A stretch of 64,000 nucleotides of DNA from Nocardia sp. CY41 (lineage in GTDB: Bacteria; Actinomycetota; Actinomycetes; Mycobacteriales; Mycobacteriaceae). The stretch spans positions 186,001-250,000 of the forward strand of contig NZ_VUOS01000006.1 of NCBI RefSeq assembly GCF_009829325.1, given 5' to 3'. Of the stretch, positions 8,661-17,032 are shown one piece after another (position 1 is the first letter of the stretch; the number at the start of each line of letters is the position of its first letter). The notes beneath the pieces are model-generated. The model saw nothing but the letters and a program-made list of their open reading frames with translations. It searched no databases and was not told the DNA's origin. The position numbers were made by a program, and so were the translations under genes.

Positions 8661-10031
8661 ATGAATCAAGATATCGCCGTGGTGCTTTCATGGATCCTCG
8701 CCGCCGCTGTGGTGATCGCCGTAGCGGGGGCGTTGTATGCAGTGCAGTATGCCAGGGCTCAGCGGGCAAAGGTCGAGACGCTGATCAGAGAACAGCGTGC
8801 GACAGAAGACACGCTCGAGCGGTTCGCCGCCACCACGCTACCCGCGGTGGCCGAGTCGATCCGGCGGTTCGAGTCCCAGGTGCCCCCGGTCGAAGTCCAG
8901 GCAGGCATGGAGAATTCGCGGCTCGCGCAGATCCTGCGGTGGATCTCCGAGCGGTACGCCGACGATCTGAGCCTGATGCGCTCGGAGACCAGGGACCTGA
9001 CCAACAACGAAGCGCAGCAGGCGATCAAGGCCGCCGAGGAGACCGCGCGCACCGAGGTCGCCGCCGCGTCGCGGCAGGCGACCAGTGCCGCGGTCCGCTC
9101 GTTCGGCACCTCGGTGGTCAGCCTCGGCGCGGACGTCAGCCAGGTGGTGAGCGCCGCGCTGCGTGAGCATCGCGACGACGCGGTGTACGAGACCCTCACC
9201 CGGATCGACCACACCGTGCAGCAGATGATCCGTCAGGCGCAGTCCTACGTGATCGTCTGCGGTGGTCTGCCCGGCCGACGCTGGCCCGCGCAGACGTTGA
9301 CCGACGTGGTCGGCGGCGCCATCGGCCGTGTCCGGGAATACCTGCGAGTGCGGCCCAATCAGCTCGACCGCGTCGTGATCAGCCGCGCGGTGGAACCCCT
9401 CGTGCACACGCTGGCGACCCTGCTGGACAACGCGTTGCGGTACTCTCCGCCGACCTCCTACGTGGACGTCAACTTCCAGGAGGGTCATCACGGCGTCACC
9501 GTCATCATCGATGACGCGGGCGTGCGGATGAACGCCGAGCAGATGGAGGAAGCCCGCCAGGTGCTCGCGCACGAGCGGCCCGTCGACATCCACCAGCTCG
9601 GCCCGTCGCCGAAGGTCGGCTTCCCGGGTATCGCCGCGCTGGCCCGCCGTTACGGGTTCACCGTCTACATCGACGGCCCGAACGTCTACGGCGGCATGCG
9701 CGCGATGGTCTACATCCCGGAGTCGCTGCTGGTCACCCCGCAGAACGTCCAGGAGGTCGCGCCCGTGACCGAGGCAAAACCGGAACCGGCCACGGTTCCC
9801 GCGAAGGACGCGCCGAGCGAGCAGTCCGTCGAGGACGAGCACTCGCTGACGGTCAGCGAGATCACCAGCGGCGGACTACCCAAGCGACGACGCCGAACGG
9901 TCGCGCTCGCCCCGGTCGGGCCGCGCACCGAACCCGGCCTCGCACGCCCCGAGGTCGCCGCAGCTTGGCATACCGGCTCCAAGAGCGGCCGCGCCGCCGC
10001 ATCCGATGACACGGAAGGGATGACATCCTGA
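8661..10031 (+). CDS. cvnA: Conservon sensor-kinase-like protein CvnA
   Basis: 456 residues: an N-terminal membrane helix (about 8-29), a coiled region with many Ala/Glu/Arg, then a histidine-kinase-like ATPase domain with an N-box (LATLLDNALRYSPPTSY) and a G1-type motif (VIIDDAGVRM). No conserved phosphoacceptor His box is evident, as in other CvnA proteins. The C-terminal 110 residues are low-complexity and charged, ending in a KRRRR patch. It should anchor the CvnB-D complex at the membrane. The stop overlaps the next start (TGATG). Confidence 0.9.
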   Translation: MNQDIAVVLSWILAAAVVIAVAGALYAVQYARAQRAKVETLIREQRATEDTLERFAATTLPAVAESIRRFESQVPPVEVQAGMENSRLAQILRWISERYADDLSLMRSETRDLTNNEAQQAIKAAEETARTEVAAASRQATSAAVRSFGTSVVSLGADVSQVVSAALREHRDDAVYETLTRIDHTVQQMIRQAQSYVIVCGGLPGRRWPAQTLTDVVGGAIGRVREYLRVRPNQLDRVVISRAVEPLVHTLATLLDNALRYSPPTSYVDVNFQEGHHGVTVIIDDAGVRMNAEQMEEARQVLAHERPVDIHQLGPSPKVGFPGIAALARRYGFTVYIDGPNVYGGMRAMVYIPESLLVTPQNVQEVAPVTEAKPEPATVPAKDAPSEQSVEDEHSLTVSEITSGGLPKRRRRTVALAPVGPRTEPGLARPEVAAAWHTGSKSGRAAASDDTEGMTS

Positions 10032-10456
10032 TGGCCACACCCGTGACCGACAGCAGCAACAAACTGGGCTGGCTACTCGAAGATCTCAACATCACGGGTG
10101 TGCGGTTCGCGGTGTTGCTGTCCGACGACGGCCTGCGGATCGCGCACTCCGCGGGAATCGCCCGCGACGAGGCGGAGCGCTTCGCCGCCGCGGCTTCGGG
10201 CCTGCGCTCGCTGGGCAAGGCGCTCGGCGAGTTCTGCGGCGACTCCGCGAACGGCGTGCGGCAGAACATGACCGAGTACGACCAGGGGATGATCCTCATC
10301 ACCGCGGCGGGCGAGGGCGCGCTGCTCGGCGTCGCGACCACCAACGACATCGACGTGGGCCTGGTCGCCCACCGGATGAACGAGCTGGCCGGCCGGGTCG
10401 GGCGCGAGCTCGGCAGTCAGCCGCGCAGGCGCGTAGACGGCAGCGAAATGCCATGA
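10031..10456 (+). CDS. cvnB: Roadblock/LC7-domain protein CvnB
   Basis: 141 residues with the roadblock/LC7 fold seen in MglB-type GTPase regulators: LGWLLEDLNITGVRFAVLLS opens the domain, and the central strand region has GMILITAAGEGALLGVATT. In conservons this protein sits between the kinase-like CvnA and the GTPase CvnD and is thought to modulate the GTPase. Translation is coupled to cvnA through a one-base overlap. A 73-base gap with repeated GAGCGCAGCGAGCG-like words precedes cvnC. Confidence 0.92.
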   Translation: MATPVTDSSNKLGWLLEDLNITGVRFAVLLSDDGLRIAHSAGIARDEAERFAAAASGLRSLGKALGEFCGDSANGVRQNMTEYDQGMILITAAGEGALLGVATTNDIDVGLVAHRMNELAGRVGRELGSQPRRRVDGSEMP

Positions 10457-10529
10457 TCGAGCGCAGCGAGCGAGTCAAAGGTACTGCGCCGCTGGGCATC
10501 ACGGAGCCGAGCACGAGCGAGGTGCCGTC

Positions 10530-10880
10530 ATGAGCAAGCCGCGGCGCGACCCGGACCTGGTCCGGGCCTATGTGCGCACCGGAGGGCGTACGCGTCCCAC
10601 TCGCGAGCTGGACCTGGTTACTTTGGTCCTGACCGCCAAAGATCCACTCCCCGGCGCGTCGCCCGACGCGCGCCGGGTCATGGCCCTGTGCAGCCGTCGA
10701 GGTGCGCTGTCGATCGCCGAGATCGCGGCGTACCTCGACCTCCCGCCGTCCGTCGTGAAGATCGTCGCGTCCGATCTCATGGACGGCGGGCACCTGGTCA
10801 CTCCCACCCCGGCCGAGTCCCTGCCGGAGATCGCTCTGCTGGAGGAGGTACTCAATGGGCTCCGTGCTCTCGCCGTCTGA
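10530..10880 (+). CDS. cvnC: DUF742 protein CvnC
   Basis: 116 residues matching the DUF742 family, with the typical RPYxxTGGRTRP-like start (VRAYVRTGGRTRPTRELDL) and a winged-helix-like stretch (LSIAEIAAYLDLPPSVVKIVASDLMDGG). DUF742 proteins are the third conservon component and probably bridge CvnA/B and the GTPase; a DNA-binding role has also been suggested from the fold. The 3' end overlaps cvnD by 26 bases. Confidence 0.92.
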   Translation: MSKPRRDPDLVRAYVRTGGRTRPTRELDLVTLVLTAKDPLPGASPDARRVMALCSRRGALSIAEIAAYLDLPPSVVKIVASDLMDGGHLVTPTPAESLPEIALLEEVLNGLRALAV

Positions 10881-11460
10881 TCGCGCCGTCGACTACGTAC
10901 CGGAGACCGTGACCCGCTCGGTGAAACTGCTGGTGGCCGGCAACTTCGGTGTCGGCAAGACCACGTTCGTGAGCAGCGTCTCGGAGATCAAGCCGCTGCG
11001 CACCGAGGAGACCATCACCGAGGCCAGCGTCGGTGTGGACGACATGGCGGGGCTGCCCGGCAAAAAACAAACCACGGTCGCGATGGACTTCGGCCGCATT
11101 ACGCTCAGTCCGAAACTCGCGCTCTACCTGTTCGGCACTCCGGGCCAGCAGCGTTTCGTCCCCTTGTGGGAGGAGCTGGCCCGCGGTGCGCTCGGCGCGC
11201 TCGTGCTGGTCGACACCCGCCGCATCGAGAAGTCGGACGAGGTCCTCTCGGTGCTCGAGGAACGCGGCGTCCCGTATTCGGTGGCGGTCAATCAGTTCGA
11301 AGGCGCGCGGCCCTACCCGCTGGAAGAGGTGCGTGATGCCCTCGACCTGGAACCCGGCACGCCGCTGACGTCACTGGACGCGCGTGATCGGGGCACGTGC
11401 CTGCGTTCGCTGATCACGCTCGTCGAATTCTTGTTCCACCGTTTGGAGTCTCGCATTTGA
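10855..11460 (+). CDS. cvnD: Small GTPase CvnD
   Basis: 201 residues of a Ras/MglA-like GTPase. The P-loop GNFGVGKTT is at 29-37, the switch/G3 region reads FGTPGQQRF, and a base-recognition-like NQFE lies near residue 145. In S. coelicolor conservon proteins form a membrane-associated complex likened to a G-protein relay, with CvnD as the GTPase. The last codons (TLVEFLFHRLESRI) matter here because degraded copies of this DNA recur upstream of two downstream P450 genes. The stop overlaps the TTG start of the first P450. Confidence 0.93.
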   Translation: MGSVLSPSDRAVDYVPETVTRSVKLLVAGNFGVGKTTFVSSVSEIKPLRTEETITEASVGVDDMAGLPGKKQTTVAMDFGRITLSPKLALYLFGTPGQQRFVPLWEELARGALGALVLVDTRRIEKSDEVLSVLEERGVPYSVAVNQFEGARPYPLEEVRDALDLEPGTPLTSLDARDRGTCLRSLITLVEFLFHRLESRI

Positions 11461-12728
11461 CCATGTCTCAGTCCTCGACCTTCCCCACGCACCTAGCCGG
11501 CGGCGCCTGCCCGGTCGCACACGGATCGCCGATCGATACCGACGGTCCCCGGATTCCGCTCTACGCGGAGGGTTTCGCGGCCGACCCGCATGGGGTCTAC
11601 CGGGAGATGCGCAGGCGCCATGGTTCGCTGGTCCCGATCGAACTGTCGCCCGGTGTGCCCGCCACGCTGGTGATCGGCTATCAGGAAGCCGTCCGGATCC
11701 TCAACGATCCCGAGCACTTCCCCGCCGATCCCCGCATCTGGCAGAAGAACATCCCCGAGGACTCGCCCATCCGGCCGATGATGGAGTGGTATCCGAACGC
11801 GTTGCGCAACAGTGGCGCCGCGCACGCCCGCTACCGCGGCGCCTATACCACGAGCATCGACGCCATCGACCTGCACGAAGTGCATTCGATGGTCGAGCGC
11901 ATCGCCATTCCGCTGATCAACAACTTCTGTGCGGTCGGATCCGCCGATCTGGTGACGCAGTACGCGTTCCCGCTCGTCTTCGAAGTGCTCAATCGGATCG
12001 TCGGCTGTTCGACGGAACTGGGGCAGCGGGTCGCCACGGGCATGGCGATGCTGTTCGACACCGTCGAGGCGGCCAAGGGCATGCAGATGTTGTCCGAGGC
12101 GTTGATGGAGCTGATCCAGCAGCGCCGCGCGGAGCCGGGTGACGACGTGACCTCCCGGTTGGCCCATCACTCGTCCAATCTGAACGACGAGGAGATGTTG
12201 TCGAACCTGATCAGCCTCTACGGCGCCGGAATCGAGCCGCAGCAGAACCTCATCACCAACACCCTGTTGCTGATGCTCACCGACGATCGTTTCGGCGGCG
12301 ACGTCCTCGGCGGCAGCATGTCCACGCGCGACGCGCTGGACGAGGTGTTGTTCAACGACCCGCCGATGGCGAACTTCTGCATCACCTACCCCCGGCAGCC
12401 CATCCTGATCGACAACACCTGGCTGCCCGCGCATCAGCCGGTTCTGGTCAGCCTCGCCGCCTGCAACAACGATCCGGCGATCCGCGGCGGCGACCGCACC
12501 GGCAACCGTTCCCACCTGGCGTGGGCGGTGGGGCCGCACGCCTGTCCCGCGAAGTCGGTGGCGTCGGTGGTCGTCCAGGAAGCCATCGATCAGCTTCTCG
12601 ATGCTCTCCCCGAAATGCAGCTGGCCGTGCCCGTGGACCAAGTGGTCTGGCGGCCCGGCCCATTCCACCGGGCGTTGGCGGCCTTGCCGGTCGTCTTCCC
12701 CAAGTCCCCTCCGTTGAACATGGTGTAA
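11457..12728 (+). CDS. CYP157-like cytochrome P450 (no ExxR), copy a
   Basis: 423 residues from a TTG that overlaps the cvnD stop (TTGA); GGAG lies eight bases upstream, and the same TTGACC start context occurs in copies b and c. An ATG two codons later is an alternative. The heme-ligand region is WAVGPHACPAKS with Cys363, but the K-helix motif is EVLF (296-299) instead of ExxR, and the I-helix lacks the usual acid/Thr pair (YGAGIEPQQN). The CYP157 family is known to lack ExxR. It is probably partner to the following CYP154-like gene in a conservon cvnE-cvnF arrangement; substrate unknown. Confidence 0.88.
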   Translation: MTMSQSSTFPTHLAGGACPVAHGSPIDTDGPRIPLYAEGFAADPHGVYREMRRRHGSLVPIELSPGVPATLVIGYQEAVRILNDPEHFPADPRIWQKNIPEDSPIRPMMEWYPNALRNSGAAHARYRGAYTTSIDAIDLHEVHSMVERIAIPLINNFCAVGSADLVTQYAFPLVFEVLNRIVGCSTELGQRVATGMAMLFDTVEAAKGMQMLSEALMELIQQRRAEPGDDVTSRLAHHSSNLNDEEMLSNLISLYGAGIEPQQNLITNTLLLMLTDDRFGGDVLGGSMSTRDALDEVLFNDPPMANFCITYPRQPILIDNTWLPAHQPVLVSLAACNNDPAIRGGDRTGNRSHLAWAVGPHACPAKSVASVVVQEAIDQLLDALPEMQLAVPVDQVVWRPGPFHRALAALPVVFPKSPPLNMV

Positions 12729-12741
12729 GGAGAAGCGTCCG

Positions 12742-13971
12742 ATGTCGCAAGAGCCGATAGTCTTGGATCTGACCGGTTCCGATATCCAAGGCGAAGCGGC
12801 GCGGCTGCGCGAGCGTGGGCCGGTGGCCCTGGTGGAACTGCCCGGCGGGGTGCCGGCGTGGTCGATCACCGATGCCGTCGTGCTCAAGAGCCTTCTGGCC
12901 GACCCGCGCGTGTCGAAGGATCCCAGGCAGCACTGGGCGGCGTTCATGAACGGCGAGATCACCCAGGAGTGGCCGCTGCACCCGTGGGTGGCGGTCGACA
13001 ACATGTTCACCGCCTACGGCGCCGAGCATCGGCGGCTGCGCAAGCTGGTCGCTCCCGCCTTCACGCACCGTCGGACGGTGGCGCTTCGACCGCGCATCGA
13101 AGCGATCACCGCCGACCTGCTCGACCGGCTGGCGGCGACCCCGCCCGGCACGGCCGTCGACCTGCGCGAGGGCTACGCCTACCCGGTGCCGATCCAGGTC
13201 ATCACCGAACTGATGGGCGTGCCCGAACACTTGGGCCCCGGCGTGCGGAAATGTGTCGACGGATTCTTCGATACCTCCTTCGGGCCGGAGGAAGCCCAGG
13301 CCAACTACCTGGAGATGTACCGGCTCATCAGCGAACTCGTGGCGTACCGGCGGGAGACCCCGGGCGACGACATCACCAGTGTGCTGATCGCCAGCCGGGA
13401 CGAAGAGGACGGCTCGCAGCTGACCGAGAAGGAACTCGTCGACACCCTGATGCTCGTCATCAACGCGGGACACGAGACGACGGTGAACCTGCTCGATCAG
13501 GCCATCTTCGCGCTGCTCACCCGGGCGGACCAGCGTGCCGACGTGGTGGCGGGCCGGATTCCCTGGTCGGACGTGGTGGAGGAGTCGCTGCGCTTCGAGG
13601 CGCCGGTCGCCCACCTGCCGCTGCGTTACGCCGTCGAGGACATCGACATCGCCGGCGTCCGCATTCCCAAGGGGGAGGCGATCCTCGCCTCCTACGTGGC
13701 GGCCAACCGCGATCCGAAGGTGCACGGCGCGACGGCGAACGAGTTCGACCTGCGCCGTTCGGTCAAGGATCACCTGGCCTTCGGTTACGGGGCGCATCAC
13801 TGCCTGGGTGCGCCGCTGGCCCGGCTGGAGGCCGAGATCGCCCTTCCGGCGATCTTCCGGCGCTTCCCGGACATGCGCCTCGCGGCCGACCCGTCCGAGC
13901 TGGGCACGGTGCTCAGCTTCATCTCCAACGGTCACGCCGAGCTGCCGGTTTTCCTGGAGGTCGCGGAGTAG
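12742..13971 (+). CDS. CYP154-like cytochrome P450, copy 1
   Basis: 409 residues with all canonical P450 elements: I-helix AGHETT at 242-247, K-helix ESLR at 281-284, and heme loop FGYGAHHCLG with Cys354. This is a soluble bacterial class I P450 needing a ferredoxin and reductase, neither of which is in the window. It follows the CYP157-like gene by 13 bases with an AAGGAG ribosome site. CYP154 members elsewhere hydroxylate steroids or macrolides; the substrate here is unknown. It is closely similar along its whole length to the P450 at 17033. Confidence 0.93.
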   Translation: MSQEPIVLDLTGSDIQGEAARLRERGPVALVELPGGVPAWSITDAVVLKSLLADPRVSKDPRQHWAAFMNGEITQEWPLHPWVAVDNMFTAYGAEHRRLRKLVAPAFTHRRTVALRPRIEAITADLLDRLAATPPGTAVDLREGYAYPVPIQVITELMGVPEHLGPGVRKCVDGFFDTSFGPEEAQANYLEMYRLISELVAYRRETPGDDITSVLIASRDEEDGSQLTEKELVDTLMLVINAGHETTVNLLDQAIFALLTRADQRADVVAGRIPWSDVVEESLRFEAPVAHLPLRYAVEDIDIAGVRIPKGEAILASYVAANRDPKVHGATANEFDLRRSVKDHLAFGYGAHHCLGAPLARLEAEIALPAIFRRFPDMRLAADPSELGTVLSFISNGHAELPVFLEVAE

Positions 13972-14043
13972 TCCGGCCCGCACGAATATCCCGCGCACAC
14001 CTGTCCAGTTTCGGGGCTCGGCACACTCGGGTCGGGCCTGGCA

Positions 14044-14069
14044 TCCCGCGTATCCCTCGCGATACGCGG
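14044..14069. terminator. Hairpin after first P450 pair
   Basis: A perfect 10-bp stem (CCCGCGTATC / GATACGCGGG) with a six-base loop lies 73 bases after the CYP154-like stop. There is no U tract, as is common in actinobacteria. It may end or attenuate the cvnABCD-P450 transcript before the next P450. Confidence 0.5.
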
Positions 14070-14236
14070 GTACAGGTGTTTCCGCCGCTGGGCGGGCGCA
14101 CCGAACCCACCCGATCGCGTCGATGTGGCGCACGAGTTATGCTCTGCCACAGCGGAATTCGGCGTAAGGTCGAATTCGCTATGCTCGCACGGCGATTCGT
14201 CTCCCGGAACCCGGGACTTGTCGTGTATACACCCTG

Positions 14237-14274
14237 CTCGTCGAACGTTCCGACTTTGGAGTCACGTTTTGACC
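14237..14274 (+). repeat. Degraded cvnD 3'-end copy before P450 copy b
   Basis: CTCGTCGAA, then TTCC, then TTTGGAGTC and TTTTGACC match, with small deletions, the last 40 bases of cvnD and its junction with the first P450 (11419-11462). The segment includes the ribosome site GGAG but extends well upstream of it, which suggests a remnant of duplicated cvnD coding sequence. Confidence 0.6.
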
Positions 14275-15555
14275 CACGCACAGTCCTCGTCCTCGTCCAC
14301 CTCCAGCGGCTGCCCGGTCCGGCACGGCTCACCGGTCGGTGCGGACGGTCCCCGGGTCGCGCTGTACTCGGACGATTTCGCGGCGGACCCGCATCGTGCC
14401 TATCGCGAGATGCGCGGACGGTACGGTTCGCTCGTCCCGGTGGAACTGTCGCCCGGTGTGCCCGCGACGCTCGTGATCGGCTATCACACCGCGGTGCGCA
14501 TCCTGAACGATCCCGACCACTTCCCGGCCGATTCACGGACGTGGCAGCAGACCGTGCCCAGTGACTGCCCGGTTCTGCCCCTGCTCGAGTGGCGTCCGGC
14601 CGCGATCCGCAATTCCGGTCCGGAGCACGCCAGGTACCGGCAGGCCACGGTCGCGGGCATCGAGGAGATCGACCAGTTCGCACTGCGCAACACGGTGGAG
14701 CAGATCGCCGTTCCCCTGATCAACGGCTTCTGCGGGGACGGCTCGGCGGACTTGATCGCGCAATACGCGTTTCCGCTGTCGTTCGCGGTGATCAACGCCA
14801 TGCTCGGGTGCCCGCCGGACATCGGGCAGCGGGCGGCGATGGGGCTCGCGGCGATGTTCGAAGGCGTGGACGCCGAACAGGGCAACGCGATGTTCACCGG
14901 TGCGATGGCCGACCTGGTGGCGCTCAAGCGATCTCAGCCCGGCGACGACATCGTCTCGCGCATCTTGCAGCACCCCGTCGATTTCGACGACGAGGAGATG
15001 GTCCAGCAGGTGCTGATGCTGTACGGCGCGGGCATCGAGCCGCAGCAGAACCTGATCGTCAACACCATGCGGTTGATGCTCACCGATCAGCGGTTCGCCG
15101 GTGGCATTCTCGGCGGCAGCCTGTCGACCAGGGACGCGCTGGACGAGGTGCTGTTCACCGACCCGCCGCTGTCGAATTACTGTGTCACTTTCCCCCGCCA
15201 GCCGATGCTGATCGACGGCGTCTGGCTACCGGCGCACCAGCCGGTGGTCATCAGCATGGCCGGATGCAACAACGACCCGGCGATCAACACGGGGCAGTAC
15301 ACCGACAACCGGTCGCATCTCGCGTGGAGTGTCGGGCCGCACACCTGTCCGGCCCGGTCGGTGGCCTATCTGATCGCCCAGGATGCCATCGACCAACTGC
15401 TCGACGCGCTGCCCGAGCTGCGGCTGGCCGTCCCCGCCGAGGAACTGACCTGGCGGCCGGGGCCGTTCCATCGATCGCTGACCGCCCTGCCGGTCCTCTT
15501 CCCGGAATCGCCGCCCCTGCCGGTGCTGCAGCCGGGGCGGAGTTCGGCGTCGTAG
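14269..15555 (+). CDS. CYP157-like cytochrome P450 (no ExxR), copy b
   Basis: 428 residues from the TTG at 14269, chosen because GGAG lies eight bases upstream and the TTGACC context equals copies a and c; the longer in-frame start at 14125 has no such support. The N-terminus is Ser-rich (QSSSSSTSSGCPVRHGSP). The heme loop is WSVGPHTCPARS; the K-helix reads DEVLF, so the ExxR Arg is missing. It is strongly similar to copies a and c throughout but has no CYP154-like partner directly after it; the next gene is another CYP157-like P450. Confidence 0.88.
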   Translation: MTHAQSSSSSTSSGCPVRHGSPVGADGPRVALYSDDFAADPHRAYREMRGRYGSLVPVELSPGVPATLVIGYHTAVRILNDPDHFPADSRTWQQTVPSDCPVLPLLEWRPAAIRNSGPEHARYRQATVAGIEEIDQFALRNTVEQIAVPLINGFCGDGSADLIAQYAFPLSFAVINAMLGCPPDIGQRAAMGLAAMFEGVDAEQGNAMFTGAMADLVALKRSQPGDDIVSRILQHPVDFDDEEMVQQVLMLYGAGIEPQQNLIVNTMRLMLTDQRFAGGILGGSLSTRDALDEVLFTDPPLSNYCVTFPRQPMLIDGVWLPAHQPVVISMAGCNNDPAINTGQYTDNRSHLAWSVGPHTCPARSVAYLIAQDAIDQLLDALPELRLAVPAEELTWRPGPFHRSLTALPVLFPESPPLPVLQPGRSSAS

Positions 15556-15725
15556 CCGCGCTCTGTCCGATGAACCGACCTCGCCGTTTGCCGAATCCAG
15601 AAGGAGGTTGCCGCTCAGAGGTCGTCGTGCACACAGCTGATGAGGGTGCGCGCCGGCCTGTCACCGATCCCCACGCATCATGTCGACCTACGCCGTCGCG
15701 GCGCGCACGCGCCCGGGCGATCGCG

Positions 15726-15766
15726 TTCGTCGAATTGTTCGCTTCTCTGGAGTTTCGTCTTTGACC
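15726..15766 (+). repeat. Degraded cvnD 3'-end copy before P450 copy c
   Basis: TTCGTCGAA, TTGTTC and CTGGAGTTTCG..TTTGACC align to the cvnD end at 11419-11462 with exactly one codon deleted. In the cvnD frame it still reads AFVELFASLEFRL and stops at the equivalent TGA (15762-15764), against TLVEFLFHRLESRI in cvnD. This is good evidence that the duplicated block began inside cvnD. Confidence 0.7.
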
Positions 15767-17023
15767 ACGCCACACTTCCCGCCGTCCACGTCCGCGAAGG
15801 GATGTCCCGTACGGCACGGCTCGCCGATCGACACCAGCGGCCCCCGCTACGCGTTGTATTCGCAGGAATACGCCGAAGATCCACATAAGGCGTACCGGGA
15901 GATGCGTCGCCGGTACGGGTCGCTCGTTCCGGTCGAGTTGTCGCCGGGCGTGCCGGCCACCTTGGTGATCGGCTACCACACCGCGCTGCGCATCCTGAAC
16001 GATCCCGATCATTTCCCGGCCGATCCGCGGACCTGGCAGAAGGACGTGCCAGGCGAGTGCCCGGTCCTCCCGATGCTGGAGTGGCGGCCGAACGCGCTGC
16101 GCAGTTCGGGTCTCGAGCATCTGCGCTACCGGCAGGCGAATGTCGCGAGCGTCGGCGGGGTAGATCTGCACGCGCTGCACGGAACCGTCGAGCAGATCGC
16201 CATACCGCTGATCAACGCCTTCTGCGCGGATGGTGCGGCGGATGTGATCAGCCAGTACGCGTTTCCGCTCAGTTTCGCGGTGCTCAACGCCATCCTCGGT
16301 TGTCCGGCGGACATCGGCCAGCAGGTGGCGACCGGTATGGCCGCCATCTTCGAAGGCGTCAACGCGGACAAGGGCAACGCGATGCTCACCGACGCGCTGT
16401 ACGAACTGGTGCAAATGAAGCGCAAGGACCCCGCCGACGACATCACCTCCCGGCTGTTGCGGCACGAGGCCGGACTGGACGACGTCGAGATGATCCATCA
16501 GCTGGTCACGCTCTACGGCGCGGGCATCGAACCCATGCAGAACCTGATCGTCAACACCCTGCTGCTGATGCTCACCGACGAACGCTTCGCGGGAGACTTC
16601 CTCGGCGGAAGCCTTTCCACTCGCGACGCCCTCGACGAGGTGCTGTTCAACGACCCGCCGATGGCCAACTATTGCGTCAGCTATCCGAAGCAGCCGATCC
16701 TCATCGATGATGTGTGGCTACCCGCACACCAGCCGGTCGTGATCAGTATGGCGGGTTGCAACAACGATCCCGCGATCGGCGTCGGCCAGCGCACCGACAG
16801 CCGGGCGCACCTGGCGTGGAGCGTGGGGCCGCACGCCTGCCCCGCCCGGTCGGCCGCGTATCTGGTCGTCCAGGACGCCATCGATCAGATCCTCGACGCC
16901 TTGCCCGAGATGAGCCTGGCCGTGCCGGCCGAGCGATTGAGCTGGCGGCCGGGCCCGTTCCACCGCGCTTTGGTATCCCTGCCGGTCGTCTTCCCGAAAT
17001 CCCCTCCGCTGACCGTCTTCTAA
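15761..17023 (+). CDS. CYP157-like cytochrome P450 (no ExxR), copy c
   Basis: 420 residues from the TTG at 15761, with a conserved upstream GGAG. The heme loop is WSVGPHACPARS, the K-helix motif DEVLF, and the I-helix region LYGAGIEPMQN. It shares long identical stretches with copies a and b (for example YGSLVPVELSPGVPATLVIG). It precedes a CYP154-like gene by nine bases, so this pair repeats the a/CYP154 pair. A P450 fold without the usual ExxR network is a hallmark of CYP157; catalytic activity remains uncertain for the family. Confidence 0.88.
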   Translation: MTTPHFPPSTSAKGCPVRHGSPIDTSGPRYALYSQEYAEDPHKAYREMRRRYGSLVPVELSPGVPATLVIGYHTALRILNDPDHFPADPRTWQKDVPGECPVLPMLEWRPNALRSSGLEHLRYRQANVASVGGVDLHALHGTVEQIAIPLINAFCADGAADVISQYAFPLSFAVLNAILGCPADIGQQVATGMAAIFEGVNADKGNAMLTDALYELVQMKRKDPADDITSRLLRHEAGLDDVEMIHQLVTLYGAGIEPMQNLIVNTLLLMLTDERFAGDFLGGSLSTRDALDEVLFNDPPMANYCVSYPKQPILIDDVWLPAHQPVVISMAGCNNDPAIGVGQRTDSRAHLAWSVGPHACPARSAAYLVVQDAIDQILDALPEMSLAVPAERLSWRPGPFHRALVSLPVVFPKSPPLTVF

Positions 17024-17032
17024 GGAGTCCTG

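Noticed and set aside
8413..8661. 82-codon frame upstream of cvnA
   Set aside because: No family resemblance, no clear ribosome site, and it ends in the cvnA start; likely chance in GC-rich DNA.
10457..10529. GAGCGCAGCGAGCG-type words between cvnB and cvnC as a mobile or REP element
   Set aside because: Too short, and not a clear inverted repeat; similar words are common in nocardial and mycobacterial intergenic DNA.
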